A stretch of DNA of 34,663 nucleotides. It comes from an uncultured Spirochaeta sp. Lineage in GTDB: Bacteria > Spirochaetota > Spirochaetia > DSM-27196 > Alkalispirochaetaceae. The DNA is taken from the NCBI GenBank assembly GCA_913030605.1, contig CAJWEZ010000046.1:1-34663 (forward strand). The letters are read 5' to 3'. Each line of letters starts with the position of its first letter. Within the stretch, counting starts at the first letter, position 1. Below the pieces are notes generated by a model. The model ran no database searches. It was given only the letters and a program-made list of their open reading frames with translations, and was not told the DNA's origin. A program made the position numbers and the translations under genes. Positions 19,701 through 26,031 of the stretch are shown here, piece after piece.

Positions 19701-19735
19701 TGTCGAGATGCTATCACGCGTACTACAGTGCAGCC
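19700..19735. promoter_or_regulatory. Compact divergent promoter region, mpg and deacetylase-like gene
   Basis: For the plus-strand gene: TTGTCG (19700-19705), 18-bp spacer, TACAGT (19724-19729), then 6 bp to the ATG at 19736. For mpg on the minus strand, TAGCAT lies 7 bp before its ATG. Neither gene has a Shine-Dalgarno sequence. Both starts therefore look leaderless. Confidence 0.4.
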
Positions 19736-20788
19736 ATGGTACTCCACGACCTGGTCCCCCGCCCCGGCATGCACGTCTTCGGCATCCAGATTCCGATTAC
19801 CGGTTCCAACGCGCTGCGAAGTCTCGAACACCTGGTGGGGCAACCCGACCTGGCCGCCGCCCGATCGCGCTGGCTGATCGAGGAAGAGCTGAGCCCCATG
19901 GGACGCGAACCGATGCTGCGATCCCACGATCCCAATTACGTGGACCGGCTGCTCGTCGGCCCCGATCCCGGGTTTCTCGCGGGACGGAGCCCCAACTCCG
20001 CCGAACGGGAAGTAATGAGGGCGTTCGAACTCGTCAACGCCGACGGGAGCTACCATCGCTTCGACCCGGTTTCCGCCGAGCGGACCCTCACGCAGCTGCG
20101 CGATCAAAGTCTGCGGCTGGCCCACGGAACGATCCGCGGTGCGGAAATCGCGCTGGAACACGAGGATCGCTTCTGTTTTTACTTCGGCGGCGGCATGCAC
20201 CACGGGCAGTTCGATTTCGGCGAGGGCTTCTGCCTGGTCAACGACCTGGTGGTGGCGGTCCGGGAGATGCAGGCACGCGGTGCGATCGACACAGCCTGGA
20301 TCGTGGACGTCGACGCCCACAAGGGCGACGGCACCGCGGCGCTCACCGCCGGCGACGACACGATCCACACCCTGAGCGTGCACATGGCAAAAGGGTGGCC
20401 GCTGGATCAGCCCGTGACACTCGACGACGGCCGTGACAACCCGTCGTACGTACCCAGTGACATCGATGTCCCGATCGATTCCGGCGAGGAGTCACAGTAC
20501 CTGCCGCGGCTGAAAGAGGCGATGGAGGAGATGGAGCGGCGCTATCCGCTGCCGGATTTTCTGCTGGTGGTGAACGGTGCCGATCCCTACGAACGGGACC
20601 AGCTTCCGTCGGCGGAACTCCTGAAGATGAGTCGCGCGGACCTGCTGGAACGCGACCGGTTTCTCTACCGCTGGTTCCGCGAGCGGTCCATACCGGCGCT
20701 CTTCGTCATGGCGGGCAACTACGGGTACCACTCCTGGGAGATCTACTCCCAGTTTCTGGAGCGGCAGATCCGCGGCGAACTGGACTGA
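19736..20788 (+). CDS. Histone deacetylase superfamily hydrolase
   Basis: Zinc amidohydrolase of the arginase/deacetylase fold; bacterial members act on acetylpolyamines, acetoin-system proteins or other acyl-amides. The 350 residues retain the active site. GGGMHHG (His155-His156) is the paired catalytic His. DVDAHKGDGT gives zinc ligands Asp193 and His195. NGADPYERDQL provides the third Asp, and the Tyr near GNYGYHS (about residue 330) may be the transition-state Tyr. N-terminal segments such as RSHDPNYVDRL match the family. ATG 19736 was chosen for family length and the promoter just upstream; the open frame extends into the mpg region. The substrate is unknown. It is monocistronic, diverging from mpg. 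Confidence 0.87.
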   Translation: MVLHDLVPRPGMHVFGIQIPITGSNALRSLEHLVGQPDLAAARSRWLIEEELSPMGREPMLRSHDPNYVDRLLVGPDPGFLAGRSPNSAEREVMRAFELVNADGSYHRFDPVSAERTLTQLRDQSLRLAHGTIRGAEIALEHEDRFCFYFGGGMHHGQFDFGEGFCLVNDLVVAVREMQARGAIDTAWIVDVDAHKGDGTAALTAGDDTIHTLSVHMAKGWPLDQPVTLDDGRDNPSYVPSDIDVPIDSGEESQYLPRLKEAMEEMERRYPLPDFLLVVNGADPYERDQLPSAELLKMSRADLLERDRFLYRWFRERSIPALFVMAGNYGYHSWEIYSQFLERQIRGELD

Positions 20789-20879
20789 GGCGCTGCGGCG
20801 GCGCCGGGCGTTGAACGGAGGGCTGCCGTGTGACGGAGTCGGGGTAACGGCGCCGGTGTGATGGCCCGCGCAGTGAGTC

Positions 20880-21299
20880 TCAGCCGCCCCAGTTCTCGAA
20901 CAGGCGGCGCATTTCGCCGGGCACGCGCATCGGCCGCCCGGTGGCGAGATCGGCGAACACCCCCTCCTGAACGACATCCGCGCAGACCTCGTCGTTGACC
21001 AGAATGTGCGCCCCGATGATGATCCTGGCGGCGCCGACGTTCTGGATCCACATGCGGCCGACCACCGGTTCGAACAGACGGATCGCGCGTTTGTACTGGA
21101 TGTTGGTGCGAACGAGGATGGGAGCGTATCCCGCCTCCATCTGCGGTTGCAGCGGGAAGTGCTGCTCCAGCAGCAGGAAGCGAAGGTCTTCCAGCCAGCG
21201 AATGTAGACGATGTTGCTGACGTGGCCGGCGAAGTCGATGTCGTAGGTGCGTACCGTGAACGCCTTTTCGACGAAGAGCGGTTTCTGGGAGTCGGTCAT
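20880..21299 (-). CDS. Acyl-CoA thioesterase, 4HBT/hotdog family
   Basis: Hotdog-fold protein of 139 residues, close to the 4-hydroxybenzoyl-CoA thioesterase/YbgC group, which hydrolyses acyl-CoA thioesters. The diagnostic stretch is YDIDFAGHVSNIVYIRWLEDLRF, where the Asp is the likely catalytic residue and the long central helix follows. PILVRTNIQYKRAIRLFEPV and the closing strand GVFADLATGRPMRVP complete the fold. ATG 21299 (MTDSQK) lies just inside a promoter (TATAAA, 21307-21312); the longer frame starting upstream would begin before transcription. The leader would be very short. It is convergent with the deacetylase-like gene. The substrate cannot be named. Confidence 0.85.
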   Translation of the reverse strand: MTDSQKPLFVEKAFTVRTYDIDFAGHVSNIVYIRWLEDLRFLLLEQHFPLQPQMEAGYAPILVRTNIQYKRAIRLFEPVVGRMWIQNVGAARIIIGAHILVNDEVCADVVQEGVFADLATGRPMRVPGEMRRLFENWGG

Positions 21300-21306
21300 G
21301 TCCCTA

Positions 21307-21335
21307 TTTATAGAGGTGATTTGTTGACAAGGCAA
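21307..21335 (-). promoter_or_regulatory. Promoter of the thioesterase gene
   Basis: Minus strand: TTGCCT (21330-21335), 17-bp spacer, TATAAA (21307-21312). It is interlocked back-to-back with the tRNA promoter, whose -35 is at 21324-21329. Confidence 0.6.
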
Positions 21336-21352
21336 TCGGGCGTCGGTATAGT
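21324..21352 (+). promoter_or_regulatory. Strong promoter of the tRNA-Ser/tRNA-Arg cluster
   Basis: Perfect -35 TTGACA (21324-21329), 17-bp spacer, TATAGT (21347-21352). The first tRNA begins 12 bp after the -10 box. Confidence 0.88.
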
Positions 21353-21364
21353 ACGGCGCACACT

Positions 21365-21452
21365 GGAGAGATGTCCGAGTGGTTTAAGGAGGCGGTCTTG
21401 AAAACCGTTGTGTCGCAACCCGGCACCGTGGGTTCGAATCCCACTCTCTCCG
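21365..21452 (+). tRNA. tRNA-Ser(UGA)
   Basis: An 88-nt class II tRNA. Acceptor GGAGAGA pairs with TCTCTCC, and G is the discriminator. The anticodon loop CTTGAAA contains TGA, read here as UGA. A long variable arm and the T-loop GTGGGTTCGAATCCCAC are clear. No CCA is encoded. Confidence 0.95.
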
Positions 21453-21502
21453 TGGAACGGTTCCCCTTTCCCACGGGAATGCAGGAACCTGCAGGACAGA
21501 TT

Positions 21503-21590
<88 letters not shown>

Positions 21591-21631
21591 TATTGTGTGC
21601 GGGGGAGTAGCACACCCCGTCGATTTCGGCG

Positions 21632-21637
21632 TATAAT
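21632..21637 (+). promoter_or_regulatory. Possible -10 box before tRNA-Arg
   Basis: A perfect TATAAT lies 16 bp before tRNA-Arg, but no good -35 is found at 16-18 bp. The gene may also be served by the upstream tRNA-Ser promoter. A GTGTGC/GCACAC hairpin (about 21595-21615) lies between. Confidence 0.35.
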
Positions 21638-21653
21638 GCCGATCACACATTTT

Positions 21654-21727
21654 GTGCCCATAGCTCAGTTGGATAGAGCGTTAGATTGCGGATCTAAAGG
21701 CCGGTGGTTCGAGTCCACTTGGGCACG
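21654..21727 (+). tRNA. tRNA-Arg(GCG)
   Basis: A 74-nt cloverleaf: acceptor GTGCCCA/TGGGCAC, D-stem GCTC/GAGC, anticodon stem TTAGA/TCTAA with loop TTGCGGA, T-arm GGTGG-TTCGAGT-CCACT, discriminator G. The anticodon is GCG, reading CGC/CGU. Arginine identity bases A20, C35 and G36 are present. Most bacteria read this box with ACG (inosine-modified), so GCG is unusual. No CCA is encoded. The last 18 bases form part of a 65-bp repeat found again at 21913. Confidence 0.93.
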
Positions 21728-21774
21728 GAGTAGAGCTGGAAGTTACACGGGTAGCTTTCGGCTCTTTTTTTGTC
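21710..21774 (+). repeat. 65-bp direct repeat, copy 1 (tRNA-Arg 3' end plus terminator)
   Basis: Covers the last 18 bases of tRNA-Arg, the short spacer and the terminator. It matches copy 2 at 64 of 65 positions; the one change restores a Watson-Crick pair in the second terminator stem. The layout resembles an attachment-site duplication at a tRNA 3' end. Confidence 0.9.
21731..21772 (+). terminator. Rho-independent terminator of tRNA-Arg
   Basis: A 10-bp stem (GAGCTGGAAG with CTTTCGGCTC, including G-T pairs), about 12-base loop, then seven T. A nearly identical copy sits at 21934-21975. Confidence 0.85.
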
Positions 21775-21912
21775 TCACCCGGAACGGTTGTCGGTACAAG
21801 TGGACTCGAAACGGAGTCGCGGCGCGAATACCTGGAGCGCAATCCGGCAGGACGCCGGATGAGCGACGGAGGCGGCCGGGAAGAAGCGGCCACGATGGCC
21901 GCCTCTGGACGG
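21775..21912. mobile_element. Structured 138-bp insert between tRNA-Arg 3'-end repeats
   Basis: No credible gene. It holds an inverted copy of the tRNA T-arm (CAAGTGGACTCGAA, 21797-21810), which pairs with the start of repeat copy 2 (CGAGTCCACTTG, 21913-21924). Nested inside are a perfect hairpin ATCCGGC-AGGAC-GCCGGAT (21842-21860) and a larger one, GAGGCGGCC...GGCCGCCTC (21869-21877 and 21897-21905). The insert plus one repeat is 203 bp, far too small for an integrase, so a non-autonomous element or an island relic is the likeliest reading. Its mobile nature is inference. Confidence 0.5.
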
Positions 21913-21977
21913 CGAGTCCACTTGGGCACGGAGTAGAGCTGGAAGTTACACGGGTAGCTTTCAGCTCTTTTTTTGTC
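21913..21977 (+). repeat. 65-bp direct repeat, copy 2
   Basis: Second copy of the tRNA-Arg 3' end plus terminator, without the 5' part of the tRNA. It ends TTTTTTTGTC, as copy 1 does. About 80 bp of unremarkable sequence separates it from the stop of the oxidoreductase gene at 22059. Confidence 0.9.
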
Positions 21978-22058
21978 ACGGTTACAATCCGAACGGCAGT
22001 CGCTATCACCAATACCGGGTATCGCCGGCCCGTCCAGGACTTGATGCGTTTTCGCTTG

Positions 22059-22691
22059 TCAGCGCGTTTTCGCCGAGACCACCGAGACGTTGAACCGGGC
22101 GTGTCCGAGGGTGTTCCAGATACGAAGCCACAGGTGCAGGTACGACTCCATCCCTCGGGCCGCGGTCAGGTCTCCGAGGTCGAGTATCTGCCTCCAGCCG
22201 AGCTCGGCGAGCATGCCGGCAACCACGGAGCGCGCGGTCTCGTCGTTTCCACAGTAGAACGCGGCGTGATCGCCGGGGATTTCCTCGGGGTGTGTCATGA
22301 CGTGGGAATTGACCGTGTTGAGCGCCTTGACGACCCGCGCACCCGGAACAGACGCCTGGATCTCTTCCGCCAACGACCAGTCGTTCGCAATCGAGAGGCG
22401 CATCGGTGCGTCCGGTGGAAACTCCAGCGGATTGGTCAGATCCCATACGACCTTTCCGTCCAGGTGATCCGATACCCGCCCCGCCACCGACAGTGCTGCC
22501 GACCCGGACACCGCCAGTACCACCAGCTCCGCACCGCCGGCCGCCGATTCGAAATCGCTGGACGGTCCATCCGGCCAGTCGCGGCCGCTTTCCGCCGTCC
22601 TCCCGGCGATGGTGACACGGTGACCGATCCGTACCAGACCGCTTCCCAGTAAGCGTCCAACGTCTCCTGTTCCCAGTACCGCTATGTTCAT
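22059..22691 (-). CDS. NADP oxidoreductase, coenzyme F420-dependent family
   Basis: Rossmann-fold reductase of 210 residues. The dinucleotide-binding motif NIAVLGTGDVGRLLGSGLVRIGHRVTIAGRT (GxGxxG; the Arg after the second strand favours NADP) opens the protein. Further family segments are LVVLAVSGSAALSV, GKVVWDLTNPLEF, and VVKALNTVNSHVM. The family name reflects archaeal F420 reductases; bacterial members often use other electron partners, and no F420 biosynthesis gene is visible here. ATG 22691 was chosen for the glycine motif and a GGAGG 7 bp upstream; the longer frame is unlikely. It stands alone on the minus strand. Confidence 0.85.
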   Translation of the reverse strand: MNIAVLGTGDVGRLLGSGLVRIGHRVTIAGRTAESGRDWPDGPSSDFESAAGGAELVVLAVSGSAALSVAGRVSDHLDGKVVWDLTNPLEFPPDAPMRLSIANDWSLAEEIQASVPGARVVKALNTVNSHVMTHPEEIPGDHAAFYCGNDETARSVVAGMLAELGWRQILDLGDLTAARGMESYLHLWLRIWNTLGHARFNVSVVSAKTR

Positions 22692-22808
22692 TGAGAACCT
22701 CCGCGCATGAAGGTATGTGACAAACACTCGGTTGTGGCGGATGACTCAGCTTGAATCGGTTGAATGACGCGTTCTGTGAAACGTTGTACCGCGAATCACG
22801 TCGTTTCA

Positions 22809-22837
22809 TTGAATACTGCTGCGAGAATCGATACAGT
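22809..22837 (+). promoter_or_regulatory. Promoter of the small lipoprotein pair
   Basis: TTGAAT (22809-22814), 17-bp spacer, TACAGT (22832-22837). A strong ribosome-binding site AAGGAGG (22854-22860) lies 6 bp before an ATG at 22867, which is followed by an in-frame stop at codon 3. Confidence 0.6.
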
Positions 22838-22887
22838 TTGACGGAGACGACACAAGGAGGTCTTCTATGAGGTAAACGATCAAGACC

Positions 22888-23253
22888 GTGCTCATCGTCG
22901 CCGCGGTTCTCGCGGTCGCCGGGTGCACGACGTTCCAGATGTCCGGTATGCAGGTCGTGCAGGACATGCCGAGCATGCAGCCGCTCGGTGATTTTGAGAC
23001 CACCGTCAAGGTGAACGAGTTCATCGGGAACAGCGGAGGTGCAAACCTGTTCAACCTCACCGCCACCGAGATGGACAACGAGATCTACGATGCGATCCGT
23101 CGCGAGGTGGAGAAGCGTTCCGGCGACGCGGCCATTAACGTGACCGTTCGCTACGAGGCGCAGTTTCTCGATCTGCTGCTCAACGGTGTGACGTTCGGCC
23201 TGTATGCGCCGGCCACCGCCACGATCAGCGGAACCGTTGTCAGCTACAATTGA
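22888..23253 (+). CDS. Small lipoprotein, Bor-like C-terminus, with stop in the expected leader
   Basis: About 121 residues from GTG 22888. The expected start is ATG 22867, placed 6 bp after AAGGAGG, but the frame reads ATG AGG TAA: a stop at codon 3. Without it the leader would be MR-x-TIKTVLIVAAVLAVAGC, a perfect lipoprotein signal peptide. From GTG 22888 the signal peptide lacks its basic N-region, so export would be poor. The mature part starts at the lipobox Cys (AVAGC) and ends NGVTFGLYAPATATISGTVV, which resembles the end of phage lambda Bor/Iss lipoproteins. It may be a recent nonsense mutant, a sequencing error, or rescued by reinitiation. It overlaps the next lipoprotein gene. Confidence 0.65.
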   Translation: MLIVAAVLAVAGCTTFQMSGMQVVQDMPSMQPLGDFETTVKVNEFIGNSGGANLFNLTATEMDNEIYDAIRREVEKRSGDAAINVTVRYEAQFLDLLLNGVTFGLYAPATATISGTVVSYN

Positions 23254-23674
23254 GCTGAGGTCGTCCCGGACGGCGGTCGTCCTGCTCGCCGCGGCGATTC
23301 TGTCGGTGGTCGGTTGTGGCCCCGCGGACTCGTCGCGGTCGCGGGAGGCCGTTGCCGAGACGGTTTCCACCTTTCTGGCGGCCGTTGCCGCCGGCGATCG
23401 GGAAACGGTAGCCGATCTCGCTCCCCGCATTCCTTCCGACGACGTCCTGGACCCGCGACTGCGGGAGGCGTTGTCGCAACGCAGTTTCATGGTTGATCCC
23501 GAACAGGTCACGATCGAGGGTCGCCGTGCCACGGCGATCGTCCAGTTTCCCGAATCTCCCGACATGCAGATTCAGGTCCCCCTTTCCTGGACCGACGGGT
23601 CCTGGACGGTTTCCGACTCGATGTCCGCGGTTCAACATATCGATGTCGTTCGCCTTATTGATAATTCCAACTGA
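23237..23674 (+). CDS. Putative lipoprotein of unknown function
   Basis: I chose TTG 23237, giving 145 residues with a leader of about 27 residues (basic RSSR, then AVVLLAAAILSVVGC) and the lipobox VVGC. An ATG at 23204 also opens the frame, but it lies well inside the preceding gene and would give a proline-rich leader. It overlaps the upstream lipoprotein by 17 bp, so translation is probably coupled. The mature protein, about 117 residues, resembles the small two-layer domains often found in lipoproteins (helix AVAETVSTFLAAVAAGD followed by strands ATAIVQFPES and VPLSWTDGSWTVSD). That shape is like DUF4878/NTF2-type folds, but no family can be named. tRNA genes follow. Confidence 0.72.
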   Translation: MSATIELRSSRTAVVLLAAAILSVVGCGPADSSRSREAVAETVSTFLAAVAAGDRETVADLAPRIPSDDVLDPRLREALSQRSFMVDPEQVTIEGRRATAIVQFPESPDMQIQVPLSWTDGSWTVSDSMSAVQHIDVVRLIDNSN

Positions 23675-23686
23675 GTACGGTAGTAT
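23658..23686 (+). promoter_or_regulatory. Promoter of the tRNA-Ser(CGA)-tRNA-Ser(GGA)-SRP RNA unit
   Basis: TTGATA (23658-23663), 17-bp spacer, TAGTAT (23681-23686); the tRNA starts 18 bp later. The -35 overlaps the end of the lipoprotein gene. Confidence 0.6.
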
Positions 23687-23704
23687 CCTCGGGCATTCGC
23701 AACT

Positions 23705-23793
<89 letters not shown>

Positions 23794-23819
23794 TTCGAAT
23801 GGTGATGCGTTCCATCACT

Positions 23820-23907
23820 GGAGAGGTGACCGAGTGGCCGAAGGTGAACGCTTGGAAAGCGTTTGTACCCTAACCGGGTACCGAGGGTTCGAATCCCTCC
23901 CTCTCCG
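23820..23907 (+). tRNA. tRNA-Ser(GGA)
   Basis: An 88-nt class II tRNA, acceptor GGAGAGG/CCTCTCC. Anticodon stem AACGC/GCGTT encloses TTGGAAA, giving GGA. The variable arm TGTACCCTAACCGGGTAC is nearly the same as in tRNA-Ser(GCU). No encoded CCA. It ends 9 bp before the SRP RNA, so the two are probably cut from one transcript. Confidence 0.95.
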
Positions 23908-23916
23908 ATGTTTTTG

Positions 23917-24041
23917 CCCCTTCGGTGTTGAAGCCTGGGTCCTGTGCAAGTCGTCGTCGCCCAACCCCGTCAGATCCGGAAGGAAGCAGCGGTAAGCGAA
24001 CGGCGGTTGTGCCGCAGACCACTCAGGTGGAGTCGGAGGGG
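23917..24041 (+). ncRNA. ffs: Signal recognition particle RNA (4.5S type)
   Basis: The universal SRP core GTCAGATCCGGAAGGAAGCA (23969-23988), with the GGAA tetraloop and the Ffh-binding internal loop, is present. The termini pair (5' CCCCTTCGG with 3' TCGGAGGGG), closing one long hairpin of about 125 nt; this is the small bacterial form without an Alu domain. It lies between tRNA-Ser(GGA) and dnaX, an arrangement also seen in Bacillus. Exact ends are estimated from pairing. Confidence 0.9.
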
Positions 24042-24049
24042 TTTTTTTT
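24030..24049 (+). terminator. T-run after SRP RNA (terminator or attenuator before dnaX)
   Basis: The SRP RNA closing stem ends GGAGGGG followed by eight T (24042-24049). dnaX starts 10 bp later with GGAG right after the T-run, so dnaX expression from this promoter needs readthrough. No separate dnaX promoter is visible. Confidence 0.6.
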
Positions 24050-24058
24050 GGAGCAGCC

Positions 24059-25711
24059 ATGTCCTATGAAGTAACCGCAACCCGCCGCCGCCCCCGCACG
24101 TTCGACGAGATGATCGGCCAGGATTTTGTGGTCGCCACGCTCAAGAACAGCATTTCCTCAGGCCGGATCGCCCACGCCTACCTTTTTTCCGGACCCCGGG
24201 GGGTCGGAAAGACGAGCGCGGCGCGTATCCTCGCCAAGGCGCTCAACTGCCCCGACGGTCCCAGCGCCGACGGGTGTGAGGACTGGGCCGGCAGCGAGGA
24301 GATCGCCCGGGGTACCGCCCTCGACGTGATCGAGATCGACGGCGCCTCCAACACCAGCGTCAACGATGTCCGGGAGATCAAGGACGAGGTCCTGTTCGCT
24401 CCCAACAACGCCCGCTACAAGATCTACATCATCGACGAGGTTCACATGCTCTCCAACAGCGCCTTCAACGCGCTGCTGAAGACGATTGAGGAACCGCCGC
24501 CGTACATCGTATTCATCTTCGCCACCACCGAGATACACAAGGTTCCCGCCACGATCCGCAGCCGGTGCCAGCAGTTCAACTTTCGCCTGATCCCCATGGA
24601 GGAGATCAAGGAGATGCTTGCCGCGGCGGCCACGGATCTCGGCATTACCGCGGACGACGACGCGCTGGCGTGGGTTGCCAAGGAAGCGACCGGGAGCCTG
24701 CGGGACGCATACACACTCTTTGACCAGGTTGTGGCGTTCTCCGAGGGACACCTCAACCTGGAGACGATCCACGCCAAACTCGGACTGTTGGGACTGGAGC
24801 GGCTCAACGCGCTGATGTCGGCGGCGGTGCAGGAGCAGCCCGCCGAGGCGCTGGAGATCGTGGATCAGGCGCTGCAGTCCGGCGTGGCGGTGGAGCGCTT
24901 TGCCATGGATCTGGCGGACTACCTCAGGACGCTGCTGCTGATCTCGGCGGGGATCGAACGCGAGGCGGTGCTGGGCATGCGTCCGGACCGTATTCCGACG
25001 GAGGTCCGCGGCGGGTGGGACCGTCCCCGGATCGAGTTCGCCAACGAGCTGGTGCTGCAGCTGTACCGCGACCTGCGCTATTCGGTGAACCAGCGGTTCG
25101 ATCTGGAGCTGGCGATCAGCCGCCTGGCCTCGCTGACGTCGCTGCGCACGCCCCAGGCGCTGGTGCGGGACATTCAGGCGCTGCAGGAGGAGCTGGTCCA
25201 CGACGGGGCGTACCACGCACGGCACGGCGAGAGCGCGGACCAGCCGGTCTCGTCGGGGAGCGATGCCGACGACCGACAGGGCGCCCCCGGCCAGGCGAAC
25301 CCTGCGGCAGCGGAGGCGCCGGCGGACGAGGCCGACATCGATCCCAACGAGCCGCCGGAGGTCGAGGGAATTTCCCTGGAACAGGTACAGGCGATCGTGG
25401 CGCGATTCAGGACGCAGCGTATCTCGGTGGCGGCGCTCCTGGCGCGTGCCCGGCTGTGGCGTCTGACCGGACAGGAGCTTCTGATCGCATTTGCCGATGA
25501 GTTCGGCGCGAATGCACTTTCTTCCGATAACGAGGCGGTACAACAGGCGGCGCTCGCGGAACTCGGCATGGACCGATTGGTCGTGCGGATCCAGACGCTG
25601 GCCAGCGTTTCGGCCGCTGCCGATGAACCGGATGGGTCGAGTCCGGTGGACCCGACCGTGGATATGGTACGTCGCGTGTTCCGCGGCGACATCGTGGAGG
25701 ACCAGTCATGA
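24059..25711 (+). CDS. dnaX: DNA polymerase III subunit gamma/tau
   Basis: The clamp-loader ATPase, which opens the DnaN ring and organises the replisome. The protein has 550 residues. Walker A is GPRGVGKTS (45-53), Walker B is IYIIDEVHML, and the sensor/arginine-finger motif is TIRSRCQQF. The zinc module usually reads C-x8-C-x2-C-x2-C. Here only Cys64 and Cys73 remain, with Trp76 and Ser79 at the last two positions, so zinc binding is probably lost. Domain III follows (about 240-370). An acidic, Ala/Pro-rich linker (about 390-445) precedes a C-terminal tau-like segment. The ATG at 24059 is 5 bp after GGAG. It overlaps ybaB by 4 bp. Confidence 0.96.
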   Translation: MSYEVTATRRRPRTFDEMIGQDFVVATLKNSISSGRIAHAYLFSGPRGVGKTSAARILAKALNCPDGPSADGCEDWAGSEEIARGTALDVIEIDGASNTSVNDVREIKDEVLFAPNNARYKIYIIDEVHMLSNSAFNALLKTIEEPPPYIVFIFATTEIHKVPATIRSRCQQFNFRLIPMEEIKEMLAAAATDLGITADDDALAWVAKEATGSLRDAYTLFDQVVAFSEGHLNLETIHAKLGLLGLERLNALMSAAVQEQPAEALEIVDQALQSGVAVERFAMDLADYLRTLLLISAGIEREAVLGMRPDRIPTEVRGGWDRPRIEFANELVLQLYRDLRYSVNQRFDLELAISRLASLTSLRTPQALVRDIQALQEELVHDGAYHARHGESADQPVSSGSDADDRQGAPGQANPAAAEAPADEADIDPNEPPEVEGISLEQVQAIVARFRTQRISVAALLARARLWRLTGQELLIAFADEFGANALSSDNEAVQQAALAELGMDRLVVRIQTLASVSAAADEPDGSSPVDPTVDMVRRVFRGDIVEDQS

Positions 25712-26031
25712 ATCCGATGGACCTGTTGAAGAACATGGGGCAGCTGCAGCAGACGGTGCAGGAGGCCCAAAAGAAGCTCAAGGAAACCACCGTGACCGGA
25801 ACCGCCGGCGGCGGGATGGTATCGATAACGATGAACGGTGAGTTTCACGTTCTGGACGTGACGATCGCTCCGGAGGCGGTCGATCCCGACGATGTCACGA
25901 TGCTGCAGGACCTGTTCCGCGCCGCCCACAACGACGCCGCCGCCAAGATCCGCGAGGAACTGCAGAACAACCTGTCGTCCCTCGCCGGAGACATGCCGAT
26001 TCCGCCGGGACTTTTCGGCGGCGCCTCGTGA
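25708..26031 (+). CDS. ybaB: YbaB/EbfC family nucleoid-associated protein
   Basis: Small dimeric DNA-binding protein of 107 residues; in Borrelia the orthologue EbfC binds DNA broadly. The N-terminal helix NPMDLLKNMGQLQQTVQEAQKK, the central strands GMVSITMNGEFHVLDVTIAPE and the C-terminal helix with AAHNDAAAKIREEL are all typical. ATG 25708 overlaps the dnaX stop (ATGA), with GGAGG upstream. It is the middle gene of the conserved dnaX-ybaB-recR operon. Confidence 0.96.
   Translation: MNPMDLLKNMGQLQQTVQEAQKKLKETTVTGTAGGGMVSITMNGEFHVLDVTIAPEAVDPDDVTMLQDLFRAAHNDAAAKIREELQNNLSSLAGDMPIPPGLFGGAS

Noticed and set aside
21453..21502. Short hairpins between the two tRNA-Ser genes considered as a terminator
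   Set aside because: No T-run follows and the arms are short; more likely a processing spacer.
25838..25853. GTTTCACGT half-match to parS in ybaB
   Set aside because: Only one half of the palindrome is present; the other arm does not match.
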